Below, in pieces: positions 1-7,468 of a DNA stretch of 17,061 nt. The stretch comes from an uncultured Bacilli bacterium. GTDB lineage: Bacteria > Bacillota_I > Bacilli_A > RF39 > UBA660. The position numbers and the translations under genes are program-made. The notes below the pieces were generated by a model. That model saw only the letters and a program-made list of their open reading frames with translations. It was not told the DNA's origin and ran no database searches. Within the stretch, counting starts at the first letter, position 1. Every line of letters begins with the position of its first letter. The stretch is from positions 1-17,061 of the forward strand of contig CAKPER010000027.1 of the NCBI GenBank assembly GCA_934149245.1, written 5' to 3'.

Positions 1-2
1 AT

Positions 3-596
3 TTTTGCTGCTTTAATAGAGAAATAAAAGAAATATCTTTTCCTAATTTAAAAACAATTGGCAATAATTTCTTTGCAGATAATACCCAAATAAGTAAAGT
101 ATTTTTACCAAAAGCAGAAGAAATTGGTGATAATTTTCTTAAATGTAATGATGATTTAGAAGAGCTTGTATTACCAAACACTTTAAAAATAGGGAATGAT
201 TTCTTACTCCTTAATAAAAAGCTAAAGAAACTAATCTTAAAAAACTTAGAAGAAGTAGGTCGTGACTTTTTAAGATCAAACGAAATATTAGAAATATTAA
301 TTGTTCCTAGATTAAAAAATATTGGTTCATATTTCTTATTTCAGAATAAATGTTTAAAAGAAATTTTATTAGATTCTGTTGTTAATATAGGTAAGGATTT
401 TATGTATTATAACGAATCACTGACAACCTTATATACTCCTAAAATTGAAAATAGAGGCAGATTCTTTATGAGAAGTCACCCAAAATATAAAAAATATAAT
501 CAAAGATACTCATCCAAAAAAGAAAAGATAAACCTTCTATCAAAAGTAAGAAATATGCTTTCTAATACAAGCATTTCTAAAAGAAACATGAAATAA
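3..596 (+). CDS. Leucine-rich-repeat protein, 3' part only
   Basis: The frame is open from the window edge to TAA at 594-596 (197 residues), so the 5' part lies outside. It consists of six consecutive 22-residue units plus a degenerate seventh, each resembling LPxxxxIGxxFLxxNxxLxxLx, with invariant Gly, Phe and Asn positions. This resembles the BspA/LRR_5 type repeats found in surface or adhesin-like proteins of gut Firmicutes. The last about 40 residues are basic and Lys/Ser-rich, without a visible LPxTG sorting motif or membrane anchor. A Met codon at 402 could be mistaken for the start, but the repeat pattern runs straight through it. Repeat identity is seen; surface function is inference and cannot be tested because the N-terminus (signal peptide) is missing. 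Confidence 0.8.
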   Translation, partial: FCCFNREIKEISFPNLKTIGNNFFADNTQISKVFLPKAEEIGDNFLKCNDDLEELVLPNTLKIGNDFLLLNKKLKKLILKNLEEVGRDFLRSNEILEILIVPRLKNIGSYFLFQNKCLKEILLDSVVNIGKDFMYYNESLTTLYTPKIENRGRFFMRSHPKYKKYNQRYSSKKEKINLLSKVRNMLSNTSISKRNMK

Positions 597-631
597 TAAA
601 ATTAACTTTTAATTAAAGGTAGGAGATATTA

Positions 632-660
632 TTTACTATTTAGACTATGTTTGATATAAT
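632..660 (+). promoter_or_regulatory. Sigma-A promoter of the pgk operon
   Basis: A -35 TTTACT (632-637), 17-base spacer and perfect -10 TATAAT (655-660) preceded by TGA, an extended -10. The predicted start of transcription is near 667, just before the SD AAAGGAG (673-679). An in-frame ATG at 647 lies inside the -10 region, so it cannot be the translation start. Confidence 0.75.
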
Positions 661-685
661 ATCCATAGTGATAAAGGAGAATGAT

Positions 686-1867
686 ATGAGAAAAAATGTA
701 AAAGATTTTGAGCTAAAAAACAAAAAAGTAGTATTAAGATGTGATTTAAATGTTCCTATTAAAAATGGAATTATTACTGATGATACTAGAATAAAAGCTA
801 GTCTTAAAACCATTAATTATATATTAGAAAAAGGGGCTAGTATTGTAATATTATCTCATTTAGGAAAAATAAAAGAAGAATCAGACTTAGAAAAAAACAA
901 TTTATATCCTGTTAGTCTTCGTTTAAGTGAACTTTTAGGTAAAAAAGTTAAATTTTCTAAAGATACACGTAGTAAAGAACTAACAAATATGGCCAAAAAT
1001 TTAATTCCTGGTGAAATATTATTAGTTCAAAATACAAGATATGAAGATCTTAAAGGTAAAAAAGAAAGTGGCTGTGATTTAAAATTAGCTAGTTATTGGG
1101 CTTCTCTTGGAGAAATATTTATAAATGATGCTTATGGAACTATGCATAGAGCACATGCATCTAATGTTGGAATATGTAAATTCTTACCAAGTGGCTTAGG
1201 CTTTTTACCAGAAGAGGAAATAACTAAAATAGATAGCCTAATAAACGAAAATACCAATCCATATATAGTTATAATGGGTGGAGCTAAAGTAAGTGATAAA
1301 ATAAAAGTAATTGAGAATTTAATAACCAAATGTGATAAACTCCTAGTAGGAGGAGCAATGGCTTATACTTTCTTAAAAGCCAAAGGTTATAATATTGGTA
1401 AATCTATTCTAGATAGTGATTCGATAACGTTTTGTCAAAATATTTTAACAAACTATCCAGATAAGCTAATTTTACCAGTTGATTCAAAAGTTGCATCTAG
1501 TATGGACACCACTGATATAAAGCTTAGAAATATAGAAGAGATGAAAGATGAAGATATAGGCCTAGACATTGGCCCTAAGACAATAGAATTATTTCAAAAA
1601 AATTTAAAAGATGCCAAAAGAGTAATTATGAATGGACCAATGGGCTTATTTGAAAATCCTAATTATTCTAATGGTACCAAAAGCATATATGATTACTTAA
1701 CCCAAAAAAATATAAAAACATTAGTCGGAGGAGGAGACTCAGCCGCATCAGTAAAATTATTAAGCAATCCTGAAAAATTCTATCACATTTCAACAGGAGG
1801 AGGTGCAACACTAGAATACTTAGAGGGAACTCCACTTCCAGGTATAAGTGCTATAGATGAAAAATAA
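686..1867 (+). CDS. pgk: Phosphoglycerate kinase
   Basis: Cytosolic glycolytic enzyme: 1,3-bisphosphoglycerate + ADP = 3-phosphoglycerate + ATP. The product is 393 residues, the normal family length. Visible signatures: RCDLNVP (18-24), DDTR (32-35), SHLG (57-60), NTRYE (116-120), HRAHAS (154-159), GGAKVSDKI (198-206), NGPMGLFE, GGGDSAA and STGGGATLEYLEG near the C-terminus, so the substrate arginines and the nucleotide-binding glycine loops are present. The ATG at 686 is chosen because AAAGGAG lies 6 bases upstream and the in-frame ATG at 647 overlaps the promoter. First gene of a four-gene operon; its last 11 bases overlap the next gene. HLGRP is shortened to HLGK, a mild divergence. Identity is secure. 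Confidence 0.97.
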   Translation: MRKNVKDFELKNKKVVLRCDLNVPIKNGIITDDTRIKASLKTINYILEKGASIVILSHLGKIKEESDLEKNNLYPVSLRLSELLGKKVKFSKDTRSKELTNMAKNLIPGEILLVQNTRYEDLKGKKESGCDLKLASYWASLGEIFINDAYGTMHRAHASNVGICKFLPSGLGFLPEEEITKIDSLINENTNPYIVIMGGAKVSDKIKVIENLITKCDKLLVGGAMAYTFLKAKGYNIGKSILDSDSITFCQNILTNYPDKLILPVDSKVASSMDTTDIKLRNIEEMKDEDIGLDIGPKTIELFQKNLKDAKRVIMNGPMGLFENPNYSNGTKSIYDYLTQKNIKTLVGGGDSAASVKLLSNPEKFYHISTGGGATLEYLEGTPLPGISAIDEK

Positions 1868-2879
1868 TCAAAAACTAAAATTCATTCTCAATTTCCTATT
1901 AATCCTAGTTGTTTTATCAATAGTTCTCTATTTCTCACTAAAAGATAATTACAAAGAAATTCTAGCCACTATTTTTAATATGAATATCTTCTTTTTCATA
2001 ATTTCATGTCTTTTATTTGTAAGCTATAGAGCTGTTGTAGGATTATCAGTTCACAATTTAACTAAAATAAATGATGAAAAAATCTCTCTTCTAAAAGCAA
2101 TTCAAATAAGTTTGATCATTCCCTTTTTTCATGGCGTAACTCCATTTGCAGGTGGTGGTCAACCTATGGAAATATATTATCTTCATAAAGAAAAAATTAG
2201 TATAGTAAAAGCAACTAATATAACTCTCCAAAACTTTATTCTTTATCAAATGGCTTTAGTATTAATGGGAATGTTTGCTCTTACATATAATTATATCTTC
2301 AAAATATTTCCTCAAAATAGCCTAATAAAAAAATTAGTAATCTTAGGTTTTATAATCAATTTTTTAGTCCTATTAGTAACCTATATTTTAAGCTTTGGAA
2401 AAAGAATAAACAAATTTATCTTAAATAAAGGAATAAAACTATTAGCAAAGACAAAATTAATTCATGAAGAAGAGGCTACTAGAAAAAAATTAAATGATTA
2501 TTTAAATAACTTCCATAAAAATGCCCTAAAATTACTAAAAAACAAAAAAGCTGTACTTTTTAATGTTATTATTAATTTTTTTGGAATTGTTTTTCTATAT
2601 TCTGTTCCTTATGCTGTCTTAAGAGGCTTATCTGTTACTAATATAAATTTAATTGATAGTATCGTTTCAACCGCATACACTATGACAATAGGCTCGTTTG
2701 TTCCCATACCAGGTGGCACAGGTGGCGTAGAATATGGTTATATGTTTTTCTACGGTAAATTAATAAGGGGAAGTGTTTTAAATGCCTCTATGTTAATATG
2801 GCGTTTCATAACTTATTACTTAGCAATGATCTTTGGGGCTATAGCCTTAACTTTTTACAGAAGGAGAGATGAGAGATGA
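1857..2879 (+). CDS. Flippase-like integral membrane protein (LPG-synthase TM / UPF0104 family)
   Basis: 340 residues with about seven to eight hydrophobic segments and a basic C-terminal tail (YRRRDER). Two family hallmarks are visible: PFAGGGQPMEIYYL in the first half and PIPGGTGGVEYGYMFFY in the second, matching the conserved loops of the lysylphosphatidylglycerol-synthase transmembrane domain family (PF03706; YbhN/AglD-like). Such stand-alone domains are usually proposed to move lipids or lipid-linked sugars across the membrane. The gene starts inside pgk (11-base overlap), has no strong SD and is probably translationally coupled; it ends in an ATGA overlap with the glycosyltransferase. 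That tight linkage suggests it handles the product of the downstream enzyme, which is inference. No aminoacyl-transferase domain is attached, so it is not MprF. Confidence 0.85.
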   Translation: MKNNQKLKFILNFLLILVVLSIVLYFSLKDNYKEILATIFNMNIFFFIISCLLFVSYRAVVGLSVHNLTKINDEKISLLKAIQISLIIPFFHGVTPFAGGGQPMEIYYLHKEKISIVKATNITLQNFILYQMALVLMGMFALTYNYIFKIFPQNSLIKKLVILGFIINFLVLLVTYILSFGKRINKFILNKGIKLLAKTKLIHEEEATRKKLNDYLNNFHKNALKLLKNKKAVLFNVIINFFGIVFLYSVPYAVLRGLSVTNINLIDSIVSTAYTMTIGSFVPIPGGTGGVEYGYMFFYGKLIRGSVLNASMLIWRFITYYLAMIFGAIALTFYRRRDER

Positions 2880-4141
2880 AAATAGGAATATTCTCAGATA
2901 CATACACCCCATACATAAATGGAGTAACAACTAGTATAGTAATGCTTAAAAATGCTTTAGAAAAAAAAGGTCATACTGTCTATATTGTAACAGTTAATAA
3001 TGAAGATTTTCATTTTAAATATGAAGAAGACGAACGAACTATTAGACTAGCAGGCGTTCCTATTGGAATATATGATTATCGTTTAACTGGAATATATCCT
3101 TTAAAAGCAATCAATAAAATAAAAAAATGGGATCTAGATGTTATTCACTCTCAAACAGAATTTGGTGTTGGAACATTTGCCAGAATCATCGCAAAACAAT
3201 TTAATATTCCATTAGTTCATACATATCATACAATGTATGAAGACTATATTCATTATATAACTCATGGCTACTTTAATAAGTCTAGTAAAAAATTAGTAGA
3301 ATATTTCACTATATTCTATTGCGATAAAACAATATCAGAATTAGTAGTTCCAACTAAGAAAACTTATGAATTATTTAAAAAGAAGTATAAAGTCGATCGC
3401 AACATTTATATTGTACCAACAGGAATAGATGTAGAAAGATTTTATTTAGAAAATAATCAAGATTTAGATCCTTTAAAGAAAAGAGAAGAGTTAGGTTTAA
3501 AAAAAGATGATTTTGTTATTTTGTTTGTAGGAAGAATAGGAACTGAAAAAAATATTGATCTATTACTTAGCTCTATGAAATCATTAATTAGTGTATCCCC
3601 AAAAATAAAATTATTAATTGTAGGAGACGGACCTGATTTAGAAGATTATCAAAAATATGTTAGTAAAAATGGGATAGCGAAAAATGTAATATTTACTGGT
3701 AAAGTTCCTTGGGAAAATATAGTTTCTTACTATTTAATTTCTGATATTTTTGCGACAGCTTCCCAAACAGAAACCCAAGGATTGACAGTAATAGAGGCAA
3801 TGGCAGCTTCTCTTCCTGTTGTTTGCATAAATGACGAGAGTTTTAGAGATACAGTTATAAATGATTTAAACGGTTTTGTTTTCAATAACAGAAGAGAATA
3901 TAAAAGAGATATCTTAAAATTATATAAAGATAAAAATTTATTAAAACGCTTAAAAAAACAAGCTAGAATAGCAGCAGAATCTCATTCATCTAAATATTTT
4001 GCTGAACAAATTCTAGATGTTTATAAAGTAGCAATCAAAAATAAACCTAAACATAAAATTCCTATAATAGAAAAAGTTCATAAAATAATCAATACAAATG
4101 AAGGTGATAATAATGAAGAAACTAATAGTACTAAATCATAA
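2876..4141 (+). CDS. GT4 glycosyltransferase, probable diacylglycerol glucosyltransferase
   Basis: 421 residues, GT-B fold. The N-terminal Rossmann half opens with IGIFSDTYTPYINGVTTS; the C-terminal half has GRIGTEKN (219-226), the nucleotide-sugar segment VGDGPDLEDY (249-258) and the EX7E motif with E299 and E307 (ETQGLTVIE), typical of retaining GT4 enzymes. The N-terminal pattern and HTYHTMYEDYIHY (115-127) resemble 1,2-diacylglycerol 3-glucosyltransferases (alMGS of Acholeplasma and its streptococcal and enterococcal relatives), so the likely job is UDP-glucose-dependent synthesis of membrane monoglucosyl-diacylglycerol at the inner leaflet. A mannosyltransferase of the same family is the alternative. 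SD AAGGAGAG (2861-2868) is strong. The Asn/Glu-rich C-terminal tail is encoded over the tpiA SD and start (29-base overlap). Confidence 0.88.
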   Translation: MKIGIFSDTYTPYINGVTTSIVMLKNALEKKGHTVYIVTVNNEDFHFKYEEDERTIRLAGVPIGIYDYRLTGIYPLKAINKIKKWDLDVIHSQTEFGVGTFARIIAKQFNIPLVHTYHTMYEDYIHYITHGYFNKSSKKLVEYFTIFYCDKTISELVVPTKKTYELFKKKYKVDRNIYIVPTGIDVERFYLENNQDLDPLKKREELGLKKDDFVILFVGRIGTEKNIDLLLSSMKSLISVSPKIKLLIVGDGPDLEDYQKYVSKNGIAKNVIFTGKVPWENIVSYYLISDIFATASQTETQGLTVIEAMAASLPVVCINDESFRDTVINDLNGFVFNNRREYKRDILKLYKDKNLLKRLKKQARIAAESHSSKYFAEQILDVYKVAIKNKPKHKIPIIEKVHKIINTNEGDNNEETNSTKS

Positions 4142-4799
4142 AATGAACTTAGAGTATGATCAAGTAATTGATTATATTCAAAAAATAAATAAAATAGAGA
4201 CAACCAATAACATTATTGTATGTCCCTCAAATATTTATTTGGAAACATTCATAAATCATTGTAACTGGGGAATAGCTTCACAAAATCTACATTATGAAAA
4301 AAATGGTAATTATACTGGTGAAGTATCTTCACTTCAACTAAAATCTCTTGGAGTAGAATATTGCTTAGTAGGACATTTTGAACGTAAAAAATATTTTCAT
4401 GAAGATAATCAAGTAATCAATAAAAAATTAATAGCGTGCTTAGAGAGTAATATTCAGCCAATATTATGCTTTGGAGAAACTGGAAGACTAGATGATATAA
4501 AAAAATCTTTAGATGAATTACTAAAAAATATTGAAAACATTCACTTTATTGTCTTTGCCTACGAACCACTAATTATAAGTGATGATGTAGATATAGACAA
4601 AATAAATGAAGATGTTAGTGAAATATATAATTATTTATATGAAAAATATAAAACAAAACCTAATATAATCTACGGCGGTGGAGTGGTTAATGATGATATA
4701 AATGAATTATTAAAAAATGATAAATTAAATGGTGTTTTAATAGGAACTATATCATCTCAAATAGATGCAATCTCTAGCGTACTAGAATCCATTAATTAA
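4113..4799 (+). CDS. tpiA: Divergent triose-phosphate isomerase-like protein
   Basis: 228 residues, about 20 shorter than usual TIM. Normal role: glyceraldehyde-3-phosphate / dihydroxyacetone phosphate interconversion. The catalytic trio is present in context: K10 (NHKMN), H88 (GHFER) and E151 (AYEP). QNLHYEKNGNYTGE (57-70) matches the conserved QNMHFExxGAFTGE. However, the lid loop after E151, normally PVWAIGTGKTA, reads PLIISDDVDID; loop 7 YGGS is YGGG; loop 8 GG is GT; and Ser of GHSER is Phe. Start at 4113 is chosen because AGGTGA lies 5 bases upstream and MKKLIVLNHKMN aligns with the family N-terminus; an ATG at 4098 precedes that SD. It may be a poorly active or repurposed TIM; a second canonical tpiA elsewhere cannot be excluded. 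Confidence 0.85.
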   Translation: MKKLIVLNHKMNLEYDQVIDYIQKINKIETTNNIIVCPSNIYLETFINHCNWGIASQNLHYEKNGNYTGEVSSLQLKSLGVEYCLVGHFERKKYFHEDNQVINKKLIACLESNIQPILCFGETGRLDDIKKSLDELLKNIENIHFIVFAYEPLIISDDVDIDKINEDVSEIYNYLYEKYKTKPNIIYGGGVVNDDINELLKNDKLNGVLIGTISSQIDAISSVLESIN

Positions 4800-4825
4800 A
4801 ATTAAAGTAATATTTAAGTATGTAT

Positions 4826-4867
4826 TAAAATAAAAGAAGTAGTAAACAAATTACTTCTTTTATTTTA
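4826..4867 (+). terminator. Terminator of the pgk-tpiA operon
   Basis: A 16-base-pair perfect stem (4826-4841 with 4852-4867) closes a 10-base loop. The right arm is itself T-rich (CTTCTTTTATTTTA), so the U-tract is built into the stem. It lies 26 bases after the tpiA stop. Confidence 0.7.
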
Positions 4868-4879
4868 TAAAAAACACCA

Positions 4880-4886
4880 TTCGACA
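4880..4886 (-). promoter_or_regulatory. Candidate Spo0A box (0A box) upstream of spo0A
   Basis: TTCGACA on the plus strand is TGTCGAA on the minus strand, an exact match to the seven-base Spo0A-binding consensus, extended as ATTTTGTCGAAT. It sits 21 bases upstream of the -10 hexamer of the spo0A promoter, overlapping the position of the -35 region. Autoregulation by Spo0A is known in Bacillus; here it is inferred from this site. Confidence 0.6.
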
Positions 4887-4913
4887 AAATTTGCAAAATT
4901 AGTATCCTATAAT
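4881..4913 (+). promoter_or_regulatory. Putative spo0A promoter
   Basis: A perfect -10 TATAAT lies at 4908-4913. No -35 hexamer sits at 17 bases. The nearest matches are TTGCAA (4891-4896, spacer 11) and TCGACA (4881-4886, spacer 21), the latter inside the 0A box. A wide spacer with 0A boxes over the -35 resembles Spo0A-activated promoters of the spoIIG kind. Confidence 0.45.
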
Positions 4914-4953
4914 AAATTTGTGATTATAAGAAATAGAAAAGAGGAATAATAAA

Positions 4954-5718
4954 ATGGAAAAAATAAGAGTCTTAATGATAGATGATAATGTAAACTTAAC
5001 AGAAATGGTTAAGGAATATTTTAAAGGACATAAAAAAATAGAAGTTGTAGGATGTTGTTATGATGGAGAAGAAGGATTAAATTATATCTTGGAAAATGGT
5101 GATACATATGACATAATATTACTTGATCTAATAATGCCTAAAAGAGATGGAATATACGTATTAGAGGAGTTAAAGAAGAAAAATATAACCAAAAATATTA
5201 TTGTAGAATCATCTTATAACAGTCAAGATGTTATAAGAAAAGTTAGCGAATATGGGGTTAATTACTATATATTAAAACCATTTGAACTACTTGATTTAGA
5301 AAAAAGAATCTTAGAAGTATTTAAACAATTAGATAGCAAAAGCATAAATTTATACAAAAACAACTTAGAAATATCTATAACCAGAATGTTGCACGAATTA
5401 GGAATGCCTTCTCATATAAAGGGATATCAATATATAAGAGAAGGAATTATAATGATTTATAATAATCCAGAGATAATAGGAGGAATAACTAAAGAATTAT
5501 ACCCAGATGTTGCTAGTAAATTTGATACAACAGTCTCAAGAGTAGAGCGTGCAATAAGACATGCTATCGAGGTAAGTTGGAATAGAGGAAACTGGGATCT
5601 TATGGAAGAAATATTTGGCCATAGCGTTGATATTGATAAAGCTAAACCTACTAACAGCGAATTTATAGTAACTATAGCAGATAAACTAAGATTAGAGTTT
5701 ATGAAACAGCCTGTCTAA
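4954..5718 (+). CDS. spo0A: Sporulation master response regulator Spo0A
   Basis: 254 residues, close to the usual length. The N-terminal receiver (1-120) has the acidic pair D10/D11, phospho-acceptor D58 in LLDLIMP, and K108 in the LKPF loop. The C-terminal DNA-binding effector domain (about 145-254) carries the near-invariant Spo0A stretches MLHELGMPSHIKGYQY, LYPDVASKFDTTVSRVERA and IRHAIEVSWNRGN. It is phosphorylated through a phosphorelay or orphan kinases and controls entry into sporulation; no kinase or phosphotransferase is in this window. SD AAAGAGGAA ends 7-9 bases before ATG. The gene is monocistronic, between two hairpins, with a candidate 0A box upstream (4880-4886). Identification is secure. 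Confidence 0.97.
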   Translation: MEKIRVLMIDDNVNLTEMVKEYFKGHKKIEVVGCCYDGEEGLNYILENGDTYDIILLDLIMPKRDGIYVLEELKKKNITKNIIVESSYNSQDVIRKVSEYGVNYYILKPFELLDLEKRILEVFKQLDSKSINLYKNNLEISITRMLHELGMPSHIKGYQYIREGIIMIYNNPEIIGGITKELYPDVASKFDTTVSRVERAIRHAIEVSWNRGNWDLMEEIFGHSVDIDKAKPTNSEFIVTIADKLRLEFMKQPV

Positions 5719-5766
5719 AAAATAAAAAGAAAATGTTTACTAACTAATAGCATTTTCTTTTATTTT
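5719..5766 (+). terminator. Terminator of spo0A
   Basis: An 11-base-pair stem (5725-5735 with 5751-5761) is extended by five more pairs after a one-base bulge (5719-5723 with 5762-5766). The loop is 15 bases. The right arm CATTTTCTTTTATTTT supplies the U-rich tail. It starts directly after the spo0A stop. Confidence 0.7.
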
Positions 5767-5770
5767 ATTG

Positions 5771-5776
5771 TATAAT
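5771..5776 (+). promoter_or_regulatory. -10 element for the SipW-type protein gene
   Basis: A perfect TATAAT immediately after the spo0A terminator and 30 bases before the chosen ATG. No convincing -35 is present at 17 bases (it would fall in the terminator arm), so the promoter may depend on an activator. Confidence 0.4.
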
Positions 5777-5806
5777 AATTATAACAAAATAAGGACAAGT
5801 GATAAT

Positions 5807-7192
5807 ATGAGAAAAAGACTAGTAATAACCAGTTTAATATCAATAATTTTAATATGTATTCTTTTTATAGGTAGTACTTACTCTTTATTTACAACTCAAG
5901 ATATAGATGAGAATGCTAATGTATATAAAACTGGTAATCTTGATATATCATATATAACTAGTAGTGATAATTTAACTATAAATAATAGTAATCCCCTAAC
6001 TGATGAAGAATCTAAAAAAATATCTCCATATCGAATTACAGTTACTAATAAAGGTAATGTTGCCTACAAATTCAATCTTTTATTAACTGATACTAGCACA
6101 GGAAGAACTATAGATTATGAATATATCAAAGTTCAAGTAGGAAAGCTAACGCCAGTTACTCTAAAAAGTTGTCAAGATAACATCATCAAAAAAGATATAG
6201 TAGTATTACCAAATAAAAGTGTTGATATTGATGTAAGATTATGGCTTGCAGACAATATAAAAAATAGTGAGATAGGAAAAAGCTTTTATGCCAAATTATC
6301 TATATCAGGTATTGCTGTTGATGATAATAAAGAAGTAGATAATCAAAATCTTGTAGCTGATAAAATATCTAGAGCAACTACTTACTTAAAAGAAATATAT
6401 GAAAATAATAGTACTATAACTAAAGTAGATATAGGGCTTACTAAAACGGAGACTATCTATCAAAATGCCGAAGAAGGAATACTGCTAGATAGCAATGGAA
6501 ATTATAGATATTATGGAACAAATCCTAATAACTATATTACATTAAATAATAAAATTTATCGTATAATAGGTTCTTTTAAGACCAAAAAAGATGAAAAATC
6601 AACGAACAGTAACTATCGTTTAAAAATAATAGATAATGATTATTTAAATGAAATACCTTATAGCCTAACTAGTAATGATTTTACTGCATCTGAGTTAGTA
6701 GATCATTTAAATAGAGAATATTATAGTAAATTTAATAAAGTAACAAAAAAATTAATTGATTCTGTTATTTATAATATCTCTTCATCTAGTGATACTAATT
6801 ATGCTAATGATTCCTATATTCAAGAGCAAAGTGGGGAAGTATATGAATGTAGTGATGATAATTGTGGTGGCGTAAGAAATACCATCTGGAATGGTTCTAT
6901 AGCTCTTATGAATTTATCTGATTATTTATATGCAACAAATACCTCTTTATGTAACTTACCAGCAAATCAATATGATTCTACCTTATGTTCTAGCAATAAC
7001 TGGTTAAAAGGTGAAGATGAATTTACTATAACACCAAGCAGAACTAATCCAACTAAAGTTTTAGGTATTATATCTGGTAAAATAGAAGAAACAGATGCCA
7101 AACTAAAATATCGCCCCGTATTTTATCTAAAACCAGATACAAAATTAATATCTGGTAACGGAACTATTGATAACCCTTATACTGTAGAATAA
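5807..7192 (+). CDS. Secreted surface protein with SipW-type signal peptide
   Basis: 461 residues from ATG 5807; an in-frame TTG at 5768 overlaps the -10 element and is rejected. SD AAGGA is 11 bases upstream. Residues 1-27 are a basic start plus hydrophobic core ending GSTYSLF, followed by an N-x(5)-GNLDIS segment. This is the layout of SipW-cognate signal peptides, seen in TasA and camelysin-like matrix proteins. About residues 30-190 resemble a TasA/camelysin-like beta domain (YRITVTNKGNVAYKF). From about residue 200 a second region begins (ATTYLKEIYENN) with NYITLNNKIYRIIGSF and a C-terminal RPVFYLKPDTKLISGNGT. This kind of domain I associate with predicted surface proteins of uncultured Firmicutes, function unknown. 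Four to five cysteines cluster near residues 350-400. Matrix or adhesin role is inference; no sipW or sortase gene is nearby. Confidence 0.75.
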   Translation: MRKRLVITSLISIILICILFIGSTYSLFTTQDIDENANVYKTGNLDISYITSSDNLTINNSNPLTDEESKKISPYRITVTNKGNVAYKFNLLLTDTSTGRTIDYEYIKVQVGKLTPVTLKSCQDNIIKKDIVVLPNKSVDIDVRLWLADNIKNSEIGKSFYAKLSISGIAVDDNKEVDNQNLVADKISRATTYLKEIYENNSTITKVDIGLTKTETIYQNAEEGILLDSNGNYRYYGTNPNNYITLNNKIYRIIGSFKTKKDEKSTNSNYRLKIIDNDYLNEIPYSLTSNDFTASELVDHLNREYYSKFNKVTKKLIDSVIYNISSSSDTNYANDSYIQEQSGEVYECSDDNCGGVRNTIWNGSIALMNLSDYLYATNTSLCNLPANQYDSTLCSSNNWLKGEDEFTITPSRTNPTKVLGIISGKIEETDAKLKYRPVFYLKPDTKLISGNGTIDNPYTVE

Positions 7193-7248
7193 AAAAAGGC
7201 CGACCATAATTATTTACTCTAGCTAGAATAAATAATATATAGTCGGTT
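7191..7248. terminator. Long imperfect palindrome, bidirectional terminator
   Basis: About 20 pairs between 7200-7220 and 7225-7246 around the centre CTAGCTAG, with one bulged base. The two non-pairs are C/A on the plus strand and therefore G/U wobbles in minus-strand RNA. On that strand the hairpin is followed within two bases by seven U (A run 7191-7197). It therefore best serves the minus-strand gene ending at 7469, while also able to stop plus-strand transcription from the SipW-type gene (tail TTGTATTTCTT). Confidence 0.65.
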
Positions 7249-7468
7249 GTATTTCTTATTGATTTATCTTTTTATAAAAACCATCTATCTAAATAAACTA
7301 TAATTTGTAAATTAAAAATATAAATAAGTTATAATTTGTAAATTAAGCCTCACTCTATAGAATCTAGAGTCTAACATACCAAATATTAAATTAAATCATA
7401 AGAAATACAAAGGGCAAGAAACTTTATATTCAATTTAATCTACGAAATAGCTTGGTAGAACCCAATCA
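7249..7468. other. Non-coding gap, probable 3' UTR
   Basis: No ORF with start, SD and recognisable product on either strand. It holds a two-copy 25-base direct repeat (7291-7346) and a 6-pair hairpin ACTCTA/TAGAGT (7352-7370). It lies between the stop of the minus-strand gene and its best terminator, so it is probably transcribed. Confidence 0.5.
7291..7346. repeat. Two-copy 25-base direct repeat, period 31
   Basis: Copies at 7291-7315 and 7322-7346 are identical except for two adjacent bases (AC versus GT at copy positions 7-8). The last 17 bases, TATAATTTGTAAATTAA, are exact in both. Each contains the near-palindrome AATTTGTAAATT. Confidence 0.8.

Noticed and set aside
402..596. Separate 64-residue protein
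   Set aside because: The same frame is open to the window edge and the 22-residue repeats continue upstream of this Met.
599..614. Small AT hairpin after the LRR gene as its terminator
   Set aside because: Only six A-T pairs with a 3-base loop and no T-run after it; the pgk promoter follows directly.
1132..1329. Minus-strand reading frame inside pgk
   Set aside because: It is the antisense shadow of a strongly conserved coding region, has no SD and no recognisable product.
7291..7346. Direct repeats as a CRISPR array
   Set aside because: Only two 25-base copies with a 6-base gap, AT-rich, and no cas genes.
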